From contig PERU01000004.1 of assembly GCA_002928965.1 (NCBI GenBank), positions 62,001 to 126,000 of the forward strand: a DNA stretch of 64,000 bases, in the 5' to 3' direction. Below the pieces are notes generated by a model. That model worked only from the letters and a program-made list of their open reading frames with translations, searched no databases and was not told the origin of the DNA. The translations under genes were made by a program, and so were the position numbers. Positions 48,277 to 57,977 of this stretch are shown here, piece after piece. The stretch comes from Methylomonas sp. (GTDB taxonomy: Bacteria > Pseudomonadota > Gammaproteobacteria > Methylococcales > Methylomonadaceae). Within the stretch, counting starts at the first letter, position 1, and each line of letters starts with the position of its first letter.

Positions 48277-48882
48277 TTATTTATTGCCGGATTCCTGTTG
48301 TATCAGTTGATTCATCACGGAAATCATGTTTTCCTGTGACTTGGCTGTCGTAGCGGTAACTCTATATTTGCCATTCACAACCATCGCCGGAACACCGGTA
48401 ATACCGTAACGAGGGGCCATAGTCTCGGCTTGACGCATTTTGGCGTCCACCATAAACGAATTATAGGCGGCTTTAAAATCTTCAGTCTTGACGCCGTGAT
48501 CGGCAAAGAATTTGGCCAGTTCCTCTTCAGAAGTCAGTTTTTGCTTTTTGTTTTGGACGGCATCAAAAAAGTCGGCATGGGTTTTTTCGCTAACACCTAA
48601 TGCTTCGGCTGTGAAGAAGGCTTTGGCATGTTTGCCCCATAAATCGCTAAATACCGCAGGTTGACGAATAAACTCAACGTTGGCCGGTTTGGTTTTCAAC
48701 CATTCCACCATGGATGGCTCAAGGCTGTAGCAATGCGGGCATCCGTACCAAAAGAATTCAATCACTTCAATTTTGCTGGCATTTTGCACGGGTTGAGCCG
48801 GTGATACCGCTTCATAGCCGCCTTCGGCGCGAGCCAGACCAGTCAGACAAAACAGCGCCAGAAATGCGATTTTTTTCAACAT
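48277..48882 (-). CDS. dsbA: thiol:disulfide interchange protein DsbA
   Basis: The 201-residue periplasmic oxidoreductase has a signal peptide (cleavage after ARA, near residue 19), the active site CPHC (in FFWYGCPHCYS, near residue 55) and the cis-Pro loop GVPAM (near 170). It introduces disulfides into exported proteins. The ATG at 48882 overlaps the last base of the ccsB stop, so it is translationally coupled to cytochrome c maturation genes, where redox control of haem-binding cysteines matters. The frame extends upstream to 48975, but that part is within ccsB and has no signal. Confidence 0.95.
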   Translation of the reverse strand: MLKKIAFLALFCLTGLARAEGGYEAVSPAQPVQNASKIEVIEFFWYGCPHCYSLEPSMVEWLKTKPANVEFIRQPAVFSDLWGKHAKAFFTAEALGVSEKTHADFFDAVQNKKQKLTSEEELAKFFADHGVKTEDFKAAYNSFMVDAKMRQAETMAPRYGITGVPAMVVNGKYRVTATTAKSQENMISVMNQLIQQESGNK

Positions 48883-50051
48883 CAGAGTTCTCCGTAAGAA
48901 TGTAATCCAGATAAAAACATATTCACGCCTAGAAAGGCGAACAGGGTAACAAAAAAGCCGACAATTGCCCACCAAGCCATCGGTTTACCGCTACAGCCCT
49001 TGGTCAGTCGCATATGTAGCCAAGCAGCATAATTTAACCAGACAATTAGGGCCCAGGTTTCTTTGGGATCCCAGGACCAATAACCGCCCCAAGCTTCCGC
49101 CGCCCACAATGCACCCAGAATGGTTGCCAGGGTAAAGAAGGCAAAACCCAGTGCAATAGCCTTATACATTAAATCATCCAGCAAGGCTAAATCCGGCAGC
49201 CTGGATTGCAGCAAGCCTTGAGGTCTGACTGTTTGAAAACTGCTTTTGAGGACATAAACCAAGCCTATCATGGCGGCCAGCGAAAACGAGCCATAACCGA
49301 CGAAATTGGCAGGTACATGGATTTTCATCCAGTAACTGTTCAATGCCGGCACTAAAGGCTGAATGCCATCGGCATGTCGATCAAAGGTATACCACAACAA
49401 AAAGCCGATAGCGGCACTGATGACTAGCAATACAAAGGCGCCCAGGCTGCGAGTTTTGTAGTGTTGTTCATAATGCAGATACAACAACGCGGTGATTATC
49501 GAAAACAAAATAAACACTTCGTACAAATTGCTGACCGGAATATGCCCAATATCGGCGCCCATCAAATAGGATTCCCGCCATCTGACCATCAGACCAATCA
49601 CGCCCATTGCGGTGGCGCACCATGTCAATGATGAAGCCACTTTACCGACAAACTCTCGTCCTGAAAACAGTAAGCCAAAGTAGGTGGCTGTTGCCATTAC
49701 ATACAAAGCACTCATCCACATGATGGCCGACTGGCTGGCGAATAAATATTTCAGTAAAAATGCCGATTCGCCACGACTCAAATCGCCGCCGTAACTGGAA
49801 ATAGCCAAAATACTCAGTGCTGCTACGGACAAACTAAAGAACTGTAACGTGGCCCAACGCCAGCCCAGCCAGATCAATAAAGGTGCTGAGATAGCCAAAA
49901 TGCCAATTTCATAGGCATCCATCAAGACATGGTAGTTGGCAAACACATACCCTGCGCCCGATATTACTAATAACGCCCATACCCAGTCGTAAGCACTCCT
50001 CGATTCAAAGTAGGAGGGTTGTTGATAGTTCGATTGCAAACTGTTGTCCAT
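48882..50051 (-). CDS. ccsB: cytochrome c biogenesis protein CcsB/CcsA-type (System II haem exporter)
   Basis: The 389-residue integral membrane protein has about eight membrane helices and the haem-binding tryptophan-rich motif WGGYWSWDPKETWALIVWL (near residue 315). With Ccs1/ResB it moves haem to the periplasm and attaches it to apocytochrome c. It lies 10 bp after ccs1 and one base overlaps dsbA. Confidence 0.94.
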   Translation of the reverse strand: MDNSLQSNYQQPSYFESRSAYDWVWALLVISGAGYVFANYHVLMDAYEIGILAISAPLLIWLGWRWATLQFFSLSVAALSILAISSYGGDLSRGESAFLLKYLFASQSAIMWMSALYVMATATYFGLLFSGREFVGKVASSLTWCATAMGVIGLMVRWRESYLMGADIGHIPVSNLYEVFILFSIITALLYLHYEQHYKTRSLGAFVLLVISAAIGFLLWYTFDRHADGIQPLVPALNSYWMKIHVPANFVGYGSFSLAAMIGLVYVLKSSFQTVRPQGLLQSRLPDLALLDDLMYKAIALGFAFFTLATILGALWAAEAWGGYWSWDPKETWALIVWLNYAAWLHMRLTKGCSGKPMAWWAIVGFFVTLFAFLGVNMFLSGLHSYGEL

Positions 50052-50061
50052 AGTGAACTCA

Positions 50062-52017
50062 CTAAGCGGAAGTGGAATGTTGAGTCAGTTGTTGTTTGAT
50101 AAGGGCAAATTCTTTATCAAAGTCATAACGATTTCGCTGAGCGCTGCCAGCCAATAAAATACTGGTACCGGTTTCACGGCTTTCCAAAAGTAACCACAGC
50201 CGGCGTTGCGGCAGATAAAACATGCAAAACACCCCTAACACCAATAACAGACAGCCTGGAAACACCAGCCATTTGCCCGGAGAGCGGGTAATTTGCAAGC
50301 CGGTGGCTTCGATGTGTTGAAAACTTTGCATTTCCAGAAATACCACAGCATCGTACACGTGAGCCAGATTGATGGCTGCTATGGCATCCAACATAAACTG
50401 GCTGTCAAATTCCGCCAGCGGTTGATTAAGATCGATACCTTCGTCTTGCAATACCTGCAGATAGACATTTTTCAATAATCGTTGCAAAACGGCTACGTAG
50501 ACTTGACCGGCTTCCTGATGTTTGTCTGCTGCGACAGTTTGCTCAATGCCGGCTGTGATAGCGTCATAACCGCCGGTTACGAATTGGTTGGCTAATTTCA
50601 GCATGAATTGCGCCACCGCTTCCCGGTCTTTGGGCTGGGATTGTCTACCGCTATCGCTTGAGTCAGCGGTTTGTTGGGCAATCGCTGCCAAAGCCTGCGG
50701 ATTCAAAAGGGTTTGGTAAAGCGCCATAAATCGATCCAGTCTTTTTTCCTGATCAGCAGGCATAAACCAGTAGATGAACGGTTCGGAGACTTTGCTACGC
50801 ATGCCGCTTAAATAAAACCAGCGGCCTTCCTGCAAAATGGGCTGCATGTAGGTCAGATATTCGTTGGCTGTGCCTTCGGGGCGGCGTAATTTGTATTGAA
50901 AGCTGGGGCCAAGATTGACGAATTGTTTTGCGCCGCTCGGATCGGGATTGACGTTAAACGGTCTGAAGTCGGAAATCTCCAGTTGCTGGTCGCCAATTTG
51001 GGTAAATTGTTTAACCGTTGCCTGCAGTGCTGCCGGCGTATGGCTGCCGGACAGCGGCCAGACTTTTAACGCCAGTTTTGAGCCGCCATCACCAAAGCTG
51101 TTTTGGTAGATGGTATAGCCTTTGTAAGTCAACGGATGATTGACCGAAATGGTGTGCTGCACAGGTTGCGGCAGTTCGGCATCCAGAATAGTCAAATCGC
51201 TTTCAAAGGATTTGGGTTGGCCGCTGGGATAGTGTTCGATACGAAAATCATTCACCTGGATAGTAAACGGCAGTTTTTGCAATAAATAACCGTCTTTGTA
51301 ATCGATAAACGCCAAATCGGCTGCACTGCCTTCGGCAATATCGATATTGGCGCGAAACGAAGCGTTATCAGTGGATAAGGTGCTGATGGCAGGAATGTCG
51401 CTGGCTGGAATACGACGGGTTTCAACGGCAATATTGCCGCGCATTTCGCCGATTTTTAACGGCAGATTGCCGTCCATCAAGCCACCGATACAGATGACAA
51501 TAATCGCCACATGGCTAAAAATGTAGCCCAGTCGGCTGCCATTGCCTTTTTTGGCGGCAAACAATACGCCATTTTGGTCGGCTTTTTGTCTGAAACGGTA
51601 GCCATGATTTTTTAAAATCGCCGCTATCATGGTCAGAATATGTTGTTGATCGAGGTTGCTTTCAAAGTCGTGGTGATGCGGCAGCCTTAACAAGGCATTG
51701 CGCTGGCTATGCTCGCGGTAATCATTCACATCCCGCAGAATGCCCGGCAGGTTTCGATAGACGCAAACACTGGTGGACAGCACTAAAAATCCTAAAATGC
51801 ATAGAAACCAGCTTGATGAATAGACATTGAACAGGTCCAGGCCCTTAAAAACTTCAAACCAGAATGGTCCAAATTTCAACACGTAGTCAGGATAAGGCTG
51901 ATTTTGTTGCACCACTGTGCCAATCACTGCGGCCACGGCAATGGCCACCAGCAAGGTAATCGCCAGATTCATCGAACCCAGGAAACGCAACAGGATAGAA
52001 AGTGTCGATGGTTGCAT
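50062..52017 (-). CDS. ResB/Ccs1 family cytochrome c biogenesis protein
   Basis: The 651-residue protein begins with three membrane helices (about residues 15-35, 70-90 and 165-185), has a large periplasmic domain with QVNDFRIEHYPSGQPK, typical of ResB, and one C-terminal membrane helix (about 575-600). It forms the System II cytochrome c synthase with CcsB, the next gene. Gammaproteobacteria mostly use System I (Ccm), so this pair is notable. Confidence 0.94.
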   Translation of the reverse strand: MQPSTLSILLRFLGSMNLAITLLVAIAVAAVIGTVVQQNQPYPDYVLKFGPFWFEVFKGLDLFNVYSSSWFLCILGFLVLSTSVCVYRNLPGILRDVNDYREHSQRNALLRLPHHHDFESNLDQQHILTMIAAILKNHGYRFRQKADQNGVLFAAKKGNGSRLGYIFSHVAIIVICIGGLMDGNLPLKIGEMRGNIAVETRRIPASDIPAISTLSTDNASFRANIDIAEGSAADLAFIDYKDGYLLQKLPFTIQVNDFRIEHYPSGQPKSFESDLTILDAELPQPVQHTISVNHPLTYKGYTIYQNSFGDGGSKLALKVWPLSGSHTPAALQATVKQFTQIGDQQLEISDFRPFNVNPDPSGAKQFVNLGPSFQYKLRRPEGTANEYLTYMQPILQEGRWFYLSGMRSKVSEPFIYWFMPADQEKRLDRFMALYQTLLNPQALAAIAQQTADSSDSGRQSQPKDREAVAQFMLKLANQFVTGGYDAITAGIEQTVAADKHQEAGQVYVAVLQRLLKNVYLQVLQDEGIDLNQPLAEFDSQFMLDAIAAINLAHVYDAVVFLEMQSFQHIEATGLQITRSPGKWLVFPGCLLLVLGVFCMFYLPQRRLWLLLESRETGTSILLAGSAQRNRYDFDKEFALIKQQLTQHSTSA

Positions 52018-52105
52018 CAGAGAAAATACGTTTATCCTTTGCAGGATAGGGATTTAAAGCGATCCGGCAGGCGGATTCCTGCCGGATAAAAGAATGGGTT
52101 TAGGG

Positions 52106-52786
52106 TTATTTCATGGTTGAAATGTAATACGCCACTGCTTTGATGTCCTCATCGCTCATTTTCTTGGCGATCATGTGCATCATGTTTTCACGGTTTTTAG
52201 CGCGTTGGCCGGTTTTGAAATCGGTCAGGCTTTTGATGACATAATCAGCATGTTGCGAATGCAGAGATGGATATCCGGCAGGTTTGTTGCCTTCTGCATA
52301 AGGGCCATGACAAGCGACGCACGCCGAGACTTCGCGGCTGATATTGCCATTACGGTATAAATCGCCACCTTGCTCAATTAAATTGGTCAGCTCAGCTTTC
52401 TTTTCGTCATCCGTTTTGGCGGGCGCATCATCGTCATCATCGCTAGCCGGTAATGTTGGCGCAGGGTTGGGCGATATTTTTTGCGCAGCATAATAGGCAG
52501 CAATCTCATCCATGCTTTTTTCATCCAGCCCCATCGCCAAGGGTGCCATCATCGGCGAGGTACGTTCGCCATTTTTGAATGCTTTTAATTGTTTGAGTAA
52601 ATACCCCTGATGTTGACCGGCAAGCTTGGGAAAACCCGACATCATGCTGTTGCCGTCTTCACCGTGGCAACCCGCGCAAGACGCGGCTTTTTCTTTGCCC
52701 GGTCCGGCTTTCCCCTGTGCAAACGCAAAGCCGGAGCCGGTGGCAAGTGCCAGGGCAATGGAAACAGTCAGCAGTTTTTTTATCAT
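52106..52786 (-). CDS. dihaem cytochrome c4
   Basis: The 226-residue protein has a signal peptide (about residues 1-23) and two haem motifs, CAGCH (near residue 37) and CVACH (near 155), each followed by a methionine ligand region. An acidic linker (DDDDDAPAKTDDEKK) lies between the domains. It carries electrons to terminal oxidases or similar acceptors. It is the first gene before ccs1, ccsB and dsbA on the minus strand. Confidence 0.95.
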   Translation of the reverse strand: MIKKLLTVSIALALATGSGFAFAQGKAGPGKEKAASCAGCHGEDGNSMMSGFPKLAGQHQGYLLKQLKAFKNGERTSPMMAPLAMGLDEKSMDEIAAYYAAQKISPNPAPTLPASDDDDDAPAKTDDEKKAELTNLIEQGGDLYRNGNISREVSACVACHGPYAEGNKPAGYPSLHSQHADYVIKSLTDFKTGQRAKNRENMMHMIAKKMSDEDIKAVAYYISTMK

Positions 52787-52848
52787 TATTGGCCCCTGTC
52801 AAGGAAGGTTAATCGACGTGCGACAGCTTTTAATCTGTGACCACACGT

Positions 52849-52854
52849 TATAAT
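52849..52854 (+). promoter_or_regulatory. -10 box (TATAAT) likely for engB
   Basis: A perfect TATAAT lies 43 bp before the engB ATG in the gap divergent with cytochrome c4. No clear -35 box is seen at the right spacing, so this is tentative. Confidence 0.45.
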
Positions 52855-52897
52855 GGGTCGGATTCTAACCGATTTATAACCCTTAAGCGAGATAGCG

Positions 52898-53515
52898 ATG
52901 AATCCAGTGTACCATCAGGCCAAATTCATCAATAGCGCCCCCCGTCTGCAGGATGCGCCACCTGATCAGGGCATGGAGATCGCCTTTGCCGGTCGTTCCA
53001 ACGCCGGTAAGTCCAGCGCCATTAATACGTTGGTGCAGCAAAACGCCTTGGCTAGGGTCAGTAAAACCCCCGGCCGCACCCAGTTACTGAATTTTTTTGA
53101 AATCGATGCCCAGCGTAAATTAGTGGATTTACCCGGTTACGGCTACGCCAAAGTGCCGGTTTCCATTAAAAATGAATGGCAAAAGATGATGGAAAATTAT
53201 CTGAAAAACCGTCAGGCTTTATGCGGTATCGTGCTGGTGATGGATATTCGTCATCCCTTGACCGAGTTCGACTGGCAAATGGTGGAGTGGTGTGAGCACA
53301 GCAAGCTGCCGCTACACATTCTGTTGACCAAAGCCGACAAACTGAAATTTGGCGCGGCTAAAAATACCTTGTTAAAGGTGCAGAAGGATTTGAGTCAGTC
53401 CAGCATCGTTGTGAGTTTGCAACTGTTCTCCGCCCTCAATAAAGTTGGGATTGACGATGTGCATCAGATTCTGGATGAGTGGTTTGGTTACGTTGAGATT
53501 GCTGAAAGTGAATAA
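52898..53515 (+). CDS. engB: ribosome biogenesis GTP-binding protein EngB/YsxC
   Basis: The 205-residue GTPase has G1 (GRSNAGKSS), G3 (DLPGYGYA) and G4 (TKAD) motifs, with the [11 protein letters not shown] switch I typical of EngB. It takes part in large-subunit assembly. It is divergent from cytochrome c4, as in Pseudomonas. Confidence 0.97.
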   Translation: MNPVYHQAKFINSAPRLQDAPPDQGMEIAFAGRSNAGKSSAINTLVQQNALARVSKTPGRTQLLNFFEIDAQRKLVDLPGYGYAKVPVSIKNEWQKMMENYLKNRQALCGIVLVMDIRHPLTEFDWQMVEWCEHSKLPLHILLTKADKLKFGAAKNTLLKVQKDLSQSSIVVSLQLFSALNKVGIDDVHQILDEWFGYVEIAESE

Positions 53516-53555
53516 TTAGGCATGATCATGAAATAACCTATACAGGTGTTCGGCG

Positions 53556-53598
53556 TAGGTGCGGATTTATCCGCACAATGCGAATGAATTCGCACCTA
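53556..53598. repeat. REP-like element of two adjacent palindromes
   Basis: The outer bases TAGG/CCTA enclose two palindromes: TGCGGAT-TT-ATCCGCA (53560-53575) and TGCGAAT-GA-ATTCGCA (53579-53594), separated by CAA. The form is like the REP sequences of Pseudomonas, which also begin with GTAGG. No second copy was spotted by eye in this window. Confidence 0.65.
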
Positions 53599-53855
53599 TG
53601 AACTTGTTTCTCATATGTTCCTTAGTGCCTGAACGGACATCCATTTGTTTCATGCGATTCGGTTTTTACAGCTATGACTGGTTTTACTGTAAAACGCCTC
53701 GAAACCACCTCTCATTCTTCGGGGAGACAGCCGGGCTTTGATGATCGATAGGTTTATCTGCCGTCAAGCTTTGAATTGGCTGATTGAAGCAAATCCACCC
53801 AGAAACATCCTGGCGGAAGGGATTTATTGCACAAAAAAATCAAATTGCGCTATAG

Positions 53856-53895
53856 GGCCTTGGGTGGATAGCTATGGCAAAATCCACCCAAGGCC
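53856..53895 (-). terminator. 14-bp hairpin after aceF
   Basis: GGCCTTGGGTGGAT at 53856-53869 pairs with ATCCACCCAAGGCC at 53882-53895, loop of 12. It begins 7 bp past the aceF stop. A T-run lies 17 nt beyond the stem on the minus strand, so it may end the aceEF transcript or stabilise its 3' end. Confidence 0.5.
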
Positions 53896-53901
53896 TTGAA
53901 A

Positions 53902-55203
53902 TTACAGCAACAAACGCCGAATATCCGCCAGATTGGCTTTTAAGGCTTCCATGAATCTCGCACCTTCTGCACCGTCGATGACACGGTGATCGTAGGTGAT
54001 GTCCAAAGGCAGCATCAGTTTTGGTTCAAACGCTAAACCGTTCCAGACAGGTTGCACTTTGGCACGGGTGACACCCAAGATAGCCACTTCCGGGGCGTTG
54101 ACGATCGGCGTAAACGCAGTGCCGCCAATGCCGCCCAGACTGGAGATGGTCATACAGCCTCCCTGCATGTCGGACGGTTTCAATTTACCGGTTCTGGCCA
54201 GTTCGCTCATTTCGGCCAGTTCAGTCGATAACTGGAAAATACCTTTCTTGTCCACATCCCGAATCACCGGCACGACTAAACCGTTAGGCGTATCGACGGC
54301 GATACCGAGGTGGAAATATTTTTTTAGATACAGTTTGTCGCCTTCCGGAGACAGCGAGCTATTGAAAGACGGATATTTCTGCATCGCACCGACCAGCGCT
54401 TTCATAATGAACACCAAACCGGTCAGTTTGATGCCATCTTTACCTTGGCTGGCGTTTGTCGATTTACGGAATTCTTCCATCTCGTCGATAGCCACTTCGT
54501 CGTGATAAGTGACCAACGGCAGATTCAGCCAGACGCGGGTGAGGTTTTGACCGGTCAGGCGTTTGATTTTACTTAAGGGTTTTTCTTCTATATCACCAAA
54601 CTGAGTGAAATCAACAGCCGGAATACTGGGAATGCCTGCGCCGCTCGTGGCAGTTGCGCCGGATGACATGACTTGCTTAACGAAGCTTTGCACGTCGCTT
54701 TTCAGAATCCGCCCCTTGCGACCATTGCCGGTCTGGATTTTACCTAGATCTACGCCGAGTTCACGTGCATACAATCTGACGCTCGGTGTAGCGTGAGCTT
54801 TAAAGCCTTCGGTACTGACTGCAACAGCCGCTACAGGTGCAGAAATTGGTTTTGTAGGCTCAACTTTTACAACGTCCTCTACAGAGGGCTGCGCTGGCTT
54901 ACTTTCAGTCGGTGTTGGAGTAGGGGCTGCCGCAGGTTCGGTCGGCGCAGCGGGTGCAGCATCGCTGACTTCCAGCGTGACAACCAAGGTGCCTTCCGCT
55001 ACTTTATCGCCCGGCTTGATATGCACGGTTTTGATGATACCCGCCGCACTGGACGGCAAGTCCATGGTAGCTTTGTCGGTTTCCATCACCGCCAGGGTTT
55101 GTTCGACTGCTACCACATCGCCGGGTTGTATCAATACCTCGACAATATCGATCTCGGGCACATTGCCGACGTCGGGGACTTTTACTTCAATTAAAGAACT
55201 CAT
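53902..55203 (-). CDS. aceF: pyruvate dehydrogenase E2, dihydrolipoyllysine acetyltransferase
   Basis: The 433-residue protein has one lipoyl domain (about residues 1-78, lipoyl Lys in METDKATMD), an Ala/Pro/Thr-rich linker, an E3-binding domain (about 137-172, ATPSVRLYARELGVDLG), and a catalytic core with the DHRVIDGAEG motif near the C-terminus. It transfers the acetyl group to CoA. E. coli has three lipoyl domains; here there is one. It follows aceE by 24 bp. No E3 (lpd) gene is found here. Confidence 0.96.
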   Translation of the reverse strand: MSSLIEVKVPDVGNVPEIDIVEVLIQPGDVVAVEQTLAVMETDKATMDLPSSAAGIIKTVHIKPGDKVAEGTLVVTLEVSDAAPAAPTEPAAAPTPTPTESKPAQPSVEDVVKVEPTKPISAPVAAVAVSTEGFKAHATPSVRLYARELGVDLGKIQTGNGRKGRILKSDVQSFVKQVMSSGATATSGAGIPSIPAVDFTQFGDIEEKPLSKIKRLTGQNLTRVWLNLPLVTYHDEVAIDEMEEFRKSTNASQGKDGIKLTGLVFIMKALVGAMQKYPSFNSSLSPEGDKLYLKKYFHLGIAVDTPNGLVVPVIRDVDKKGIFQLSTELAEMSELARTGKLKPSDMQGGCMTISSLGGIGGTAFTPIVNAPEVAILGVTRAKVQPVWNGLAFEPKLMLPLDITYDHRVIDGAEGARFMEALKANLADIRRLLL

Positions 55204-55227
55204 GTCGTGATTCCGTTAGATCAGCCG

Positions 55228-57900
55228 TTAAATCAACCAAGGCGCGGTGGTTTCCGGCTTGATATTGTATTTGGCAATGGCCACTTCGACTTTAGCCGCA
55301 TCGAATTCGCCAGCTTGTGAAAGACTGTATAAAGCGGCTACCGTGACGTGGTAACGATCCACCTCGAAGAAGCTGCGCAGATTGGCGCGGGTGTCGGAAC
55401 GTCCGAAACCGTCGGTGCCCAGCACGGTATAGGGGCGTTTTACCCAGGGACGAATCTGTTCAGCAAACACCCGCATGTAATCGGTGGCCGCGATAATCGG
55501 ACCTTTGGTATCGTCCAGGCAGCGTTCAATGTGAGTGATACGGGTTTTTTCGGTGGGGTGCAACCGATTCCAGCGTTCGCAGCTTTGACCATCGCGACCC
55601 AGCTCGGTAAAACTTGGGCAACTCCATACGTCGGCATCCACGCCCCAGTCATCATGCAGCAGTTTGGCGGCTTCGATAACCTCGATGAAAATCGTGCCGG
55701 AACCCAACAATTGCACCCGGGACTTTTTGCTGTTCGGGCCTTTTTTGAACAAATACATGCCTTTCAGAATATCGGCTTCGACGCCTTCCGGCATGGCCGG
55801 TTGGTCGTAGTTTTCATTCATCAGGGTGATGTAATAGAAAATGTCTTCCTGTTCCACATACATGCGGCGCAAACCGTCTTGAATAATGACAGCCAATTCG
55901 AAAGCAAACGTCGGATCGTAGGAATAGCAGTTTGGTACGGTGGCAGACATCAAGTGGCTGTGACCGTCTTCATGTTGCAAGCCTTCGCCATTTAATGTGG
56001 TTCTGCCGGCGGTGCCACCCAGCAGGAAGCCTCGGGTACGCTGATCGGCAGCGGCCCAAATCAAATCGCCGACCCGCTGGAAACCGAACATGGAGTAATA
56101 AATGAAGAACGGAATCATCGGTACGCCATGGGTCGAGTACGAAGTGCCGGCCGCGATCCAGTCGCACAGACCGCCGGCTTCGTTGATGCCTTCCTGCAAG
56201 ACTTGGCCGTTCTTGTCTTCCTTGTAGAACATCAGCTGTTCGGCATCCTGCGGGGTGTACAGCTGGCCGACCTGCGACCAGATGCCCAATTGGCGGAACA
56301 TGCCTTCCATACCGAAGGTGCGCGATTCGTCGGGGACGATGGGCACGACACGCTTGCCGATCTGTTTGTCTTTGACCAGGATATTCAGAATCCGCACGAA
56401 AGCCATGGTCGTGGAAATTTCGTGACCTTCGCCGGTGCCTTCCAGCAGTGCTTTGAACGCCGACAAGGCCGGGATTTCCAACGGATAAGACTTTGGTCTG
56501 CGCGAGGGCAGGAAGCCCCCCAAATCAACTCGACGCTGACGCAGATAATTCATTTCCGCAGAATCTTCAGCAAAGCGAATGTAAGGCAGATTAATCAGTT
56601 CTTCGTCGCTAATCGGCAATTGGTAACGATCGCGGATAGCCTTGATCGATTCCATGCTCATCTTCTTTTGCTGATGGCTGGTATTTTGCGCCTGACCGGA
56701 ATCGCCCATGCCATAGCCTTTGATGGTTTTGGCCAGAATTACGGTAGGTTGCCCCTGGTGATTGACGGCGGCGTGGAAGGCCGCAAAGACTTTGATCGGG
56801 TCGTGACCGCCGCGATTCAATTCCCAGATGTCGCGGTCGGTAAAATCTTTGACCAGTTCCTGCAATTCCGGGGTGTTGAAGAATTTTTCCCGCACATAAG
56901 CGCCGTCTTTCGATTTAAAGGTTTGATAGTCACCGTCGACGCATTCCATCATGCGTTTGACAACCAAGCCGTCCTTGTCGCGCGCTAAAATCGCATCCCA
57001 ACGCCGACCCCAGATGACTTTGATCACATTCCAGTTGGCGCCGCGGAAATTGCCTTCCAGTTCCTGGATGATCTTGCCGTTACCGCGCACCGGGCCGTCC
57101 AGGCGTTGTAGATTGCAGTTGACCACGAAAATCAGGTTATCCAGTTTTTCGCGACCGGCCATGCCAATGGCACCCAGGGTTTCCGGCTCATCCGATTCAC
57201 CGTCGCCCAAAAAGGCCCAGACTTTACGGCCGTCTGTTTGTGCGAAACCACGGCCCTGCATGTAACGCATAAAGCGGGCTTGGTAAATCGCCATGATCGG
57301 CCCAAGGCCCATCGACACGGTAGGGAATTGCCAGAACTCCGGCATCAACCAAGGATGCGGATAAGACGATAAACCATTGCCGCCGACTTCTTGGCGGAAG
57401 TTGTCCATTTGCTCTTCGCTCAAACGGCCCAGCAAGAACGAGTGGGCATAAGTACCAGGAGCCGAGTGGCCTTGCGAGAAAATCAAATCGCCGCCGTGTT
57501 TATCGGAAGCCGCATTCCAGAAATGATTTTGGCCGACATCGTACAAGGTGATGGCGGACGCGAAACTGGCGATATGGCCGCCGACATTGGTATATTTGTT
57601 GGCGCGCAACACCATCATCATCGCATTCCAGCGCACGTAAGAGCGTATGGTACGCTCTATATCCGTGTTGCCAGGAAATTTGGGCTGCTTGTGGATCGGG
57701 ATGGTGTTGATGTAAGGCGTATTAGCGGAAAACGGAATGTCCAGACCGGCTTGTCTGGCGGTGTCGAGCAGTGTTTCGATCAAAAAGCTGGCGCGGTCGC
57801 TGCCTTCTCTTTCAATCACCGCTTGCAGCGCCTCCATCCATTCATGGGTTTCAGCTGGATCAATATCGTGTTTAGCGGCAATATCGGTATTGTTGTTCAT
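55228..57900 (-). CDS. aceE: pyruvate dehydrogenase E1 component (homodimeric type)
   Basis: The 890-residue thiamine diphosphate enzyme decarboxylates pyruvate and acetylates the E2 lipoyl group. It shows the ThDP-binding GDGESDEPE...NCNLQRLDGPVRG segment (about residues 230-270) and the AceE-like domain order with QGHSAPGTYA near residue 145. Length and motifs match the AceE family. It is the first gene of aceEF on the minus strand. Confidence 0.97.
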   Translation of the reverse strand: MNNNTDIAAKHDIDPAETHEWMEALQAVIEREGSDRASFLIETLLDTARQAGLDIPFSANTPYINTIPIHKQPKFPGNTDIERTIRSYVRWNAMMMVLRANKYTNVGGHIASFASAITLYDVGQNHFWNAASDKHGGDLIFSQGHSAPGTYAHSFLLGRLSEEQMDNFRQEVGGNGLSSYPHPWLMPEFWQFPTVSMGLGPIMAIYQARFMRYMQGRGFAQTDGRKVWAFLGDGESDEPETLGAIGMAGREKLDNLIFVVNCNLQRLDGPVRGNGKIIQELEGNFRGANWNVIKVIWGRRWDAILARDKDGLVVKRMMECVDGDYQTFKSKDGAYVREKFFNTPELQELVKDFTDRDIWELNRGGHDPIKVFAAFHAAVNHQGQPTVILAKTIKGYGMGDSGQAQNTSHQQKKMSMESIKAIRDRYQLPISDEELINLPYIRFAEDSAEMNYLRQRRVDLGGFLPSRRPKSYPLEIPALSAFKALLEGTGEGHEISTTMAFVRILNILVKDKQIGKRVVPIVPDESRTFGMEGMFRQLGIWSQVGQLYTPQDAEQLMFYKEDKNGQVLQEGINEAGGLCDWIAAGTSYSTHGVPMIPFFIYYSMFGFQRVGDLIWAAADQRTRGFLLGGTAGRTTLNGEGLQHEDGHSHLMSATVPNCYSYDPTFAFELAVIIQDGLRRMYVEQEDIFYYITLMNENYDQPAMPEGVEADILKGMYLFKKGPNSKKSRVQLLGSGTIFIEVIEAAKLLHDDWGVDADVWSCPSFTELGRDGQSCERWNRLHPTEKTRITHIERCLDDTKGPIIAATDYMRVFAEQIRPWVKRPYTVLGTDGFGRSDTRANLRSFFEVDRYHVTVAALYSLSQAGEFDAAKVEVAIAKYNIKPETTAPWLI

Positions 57901-57977
57901 TACGGAACCTAGAAAATCGTTGGCTTAGCCCAAAAAGGATACCCGAAAAGGTAGTTTTCAGCATGTTTTTTTGTTGC

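Larger units (their letters stand above)
53516..53901. other. 386-bp gap without genes
   Basis: The region between engB and the convergent aceF holds a REP-like double palindrome (53556-53598) and a long hairpin (53856-53895), described separately. A 60-codon frame at 53559-53741 runs through the palindrome and was rejected. Confidence 0.75.

Noticed and set aside
53559-53741. 60-codon open frame after engB
   Set aside because: It runs through the REP-like palindrome and has no ribosome-binding site.
56128-56988. Plus-strand open frame of 286 codons
   Set aside because: It is antisense to aceE, which is certain; long shadows arise from codon bias.
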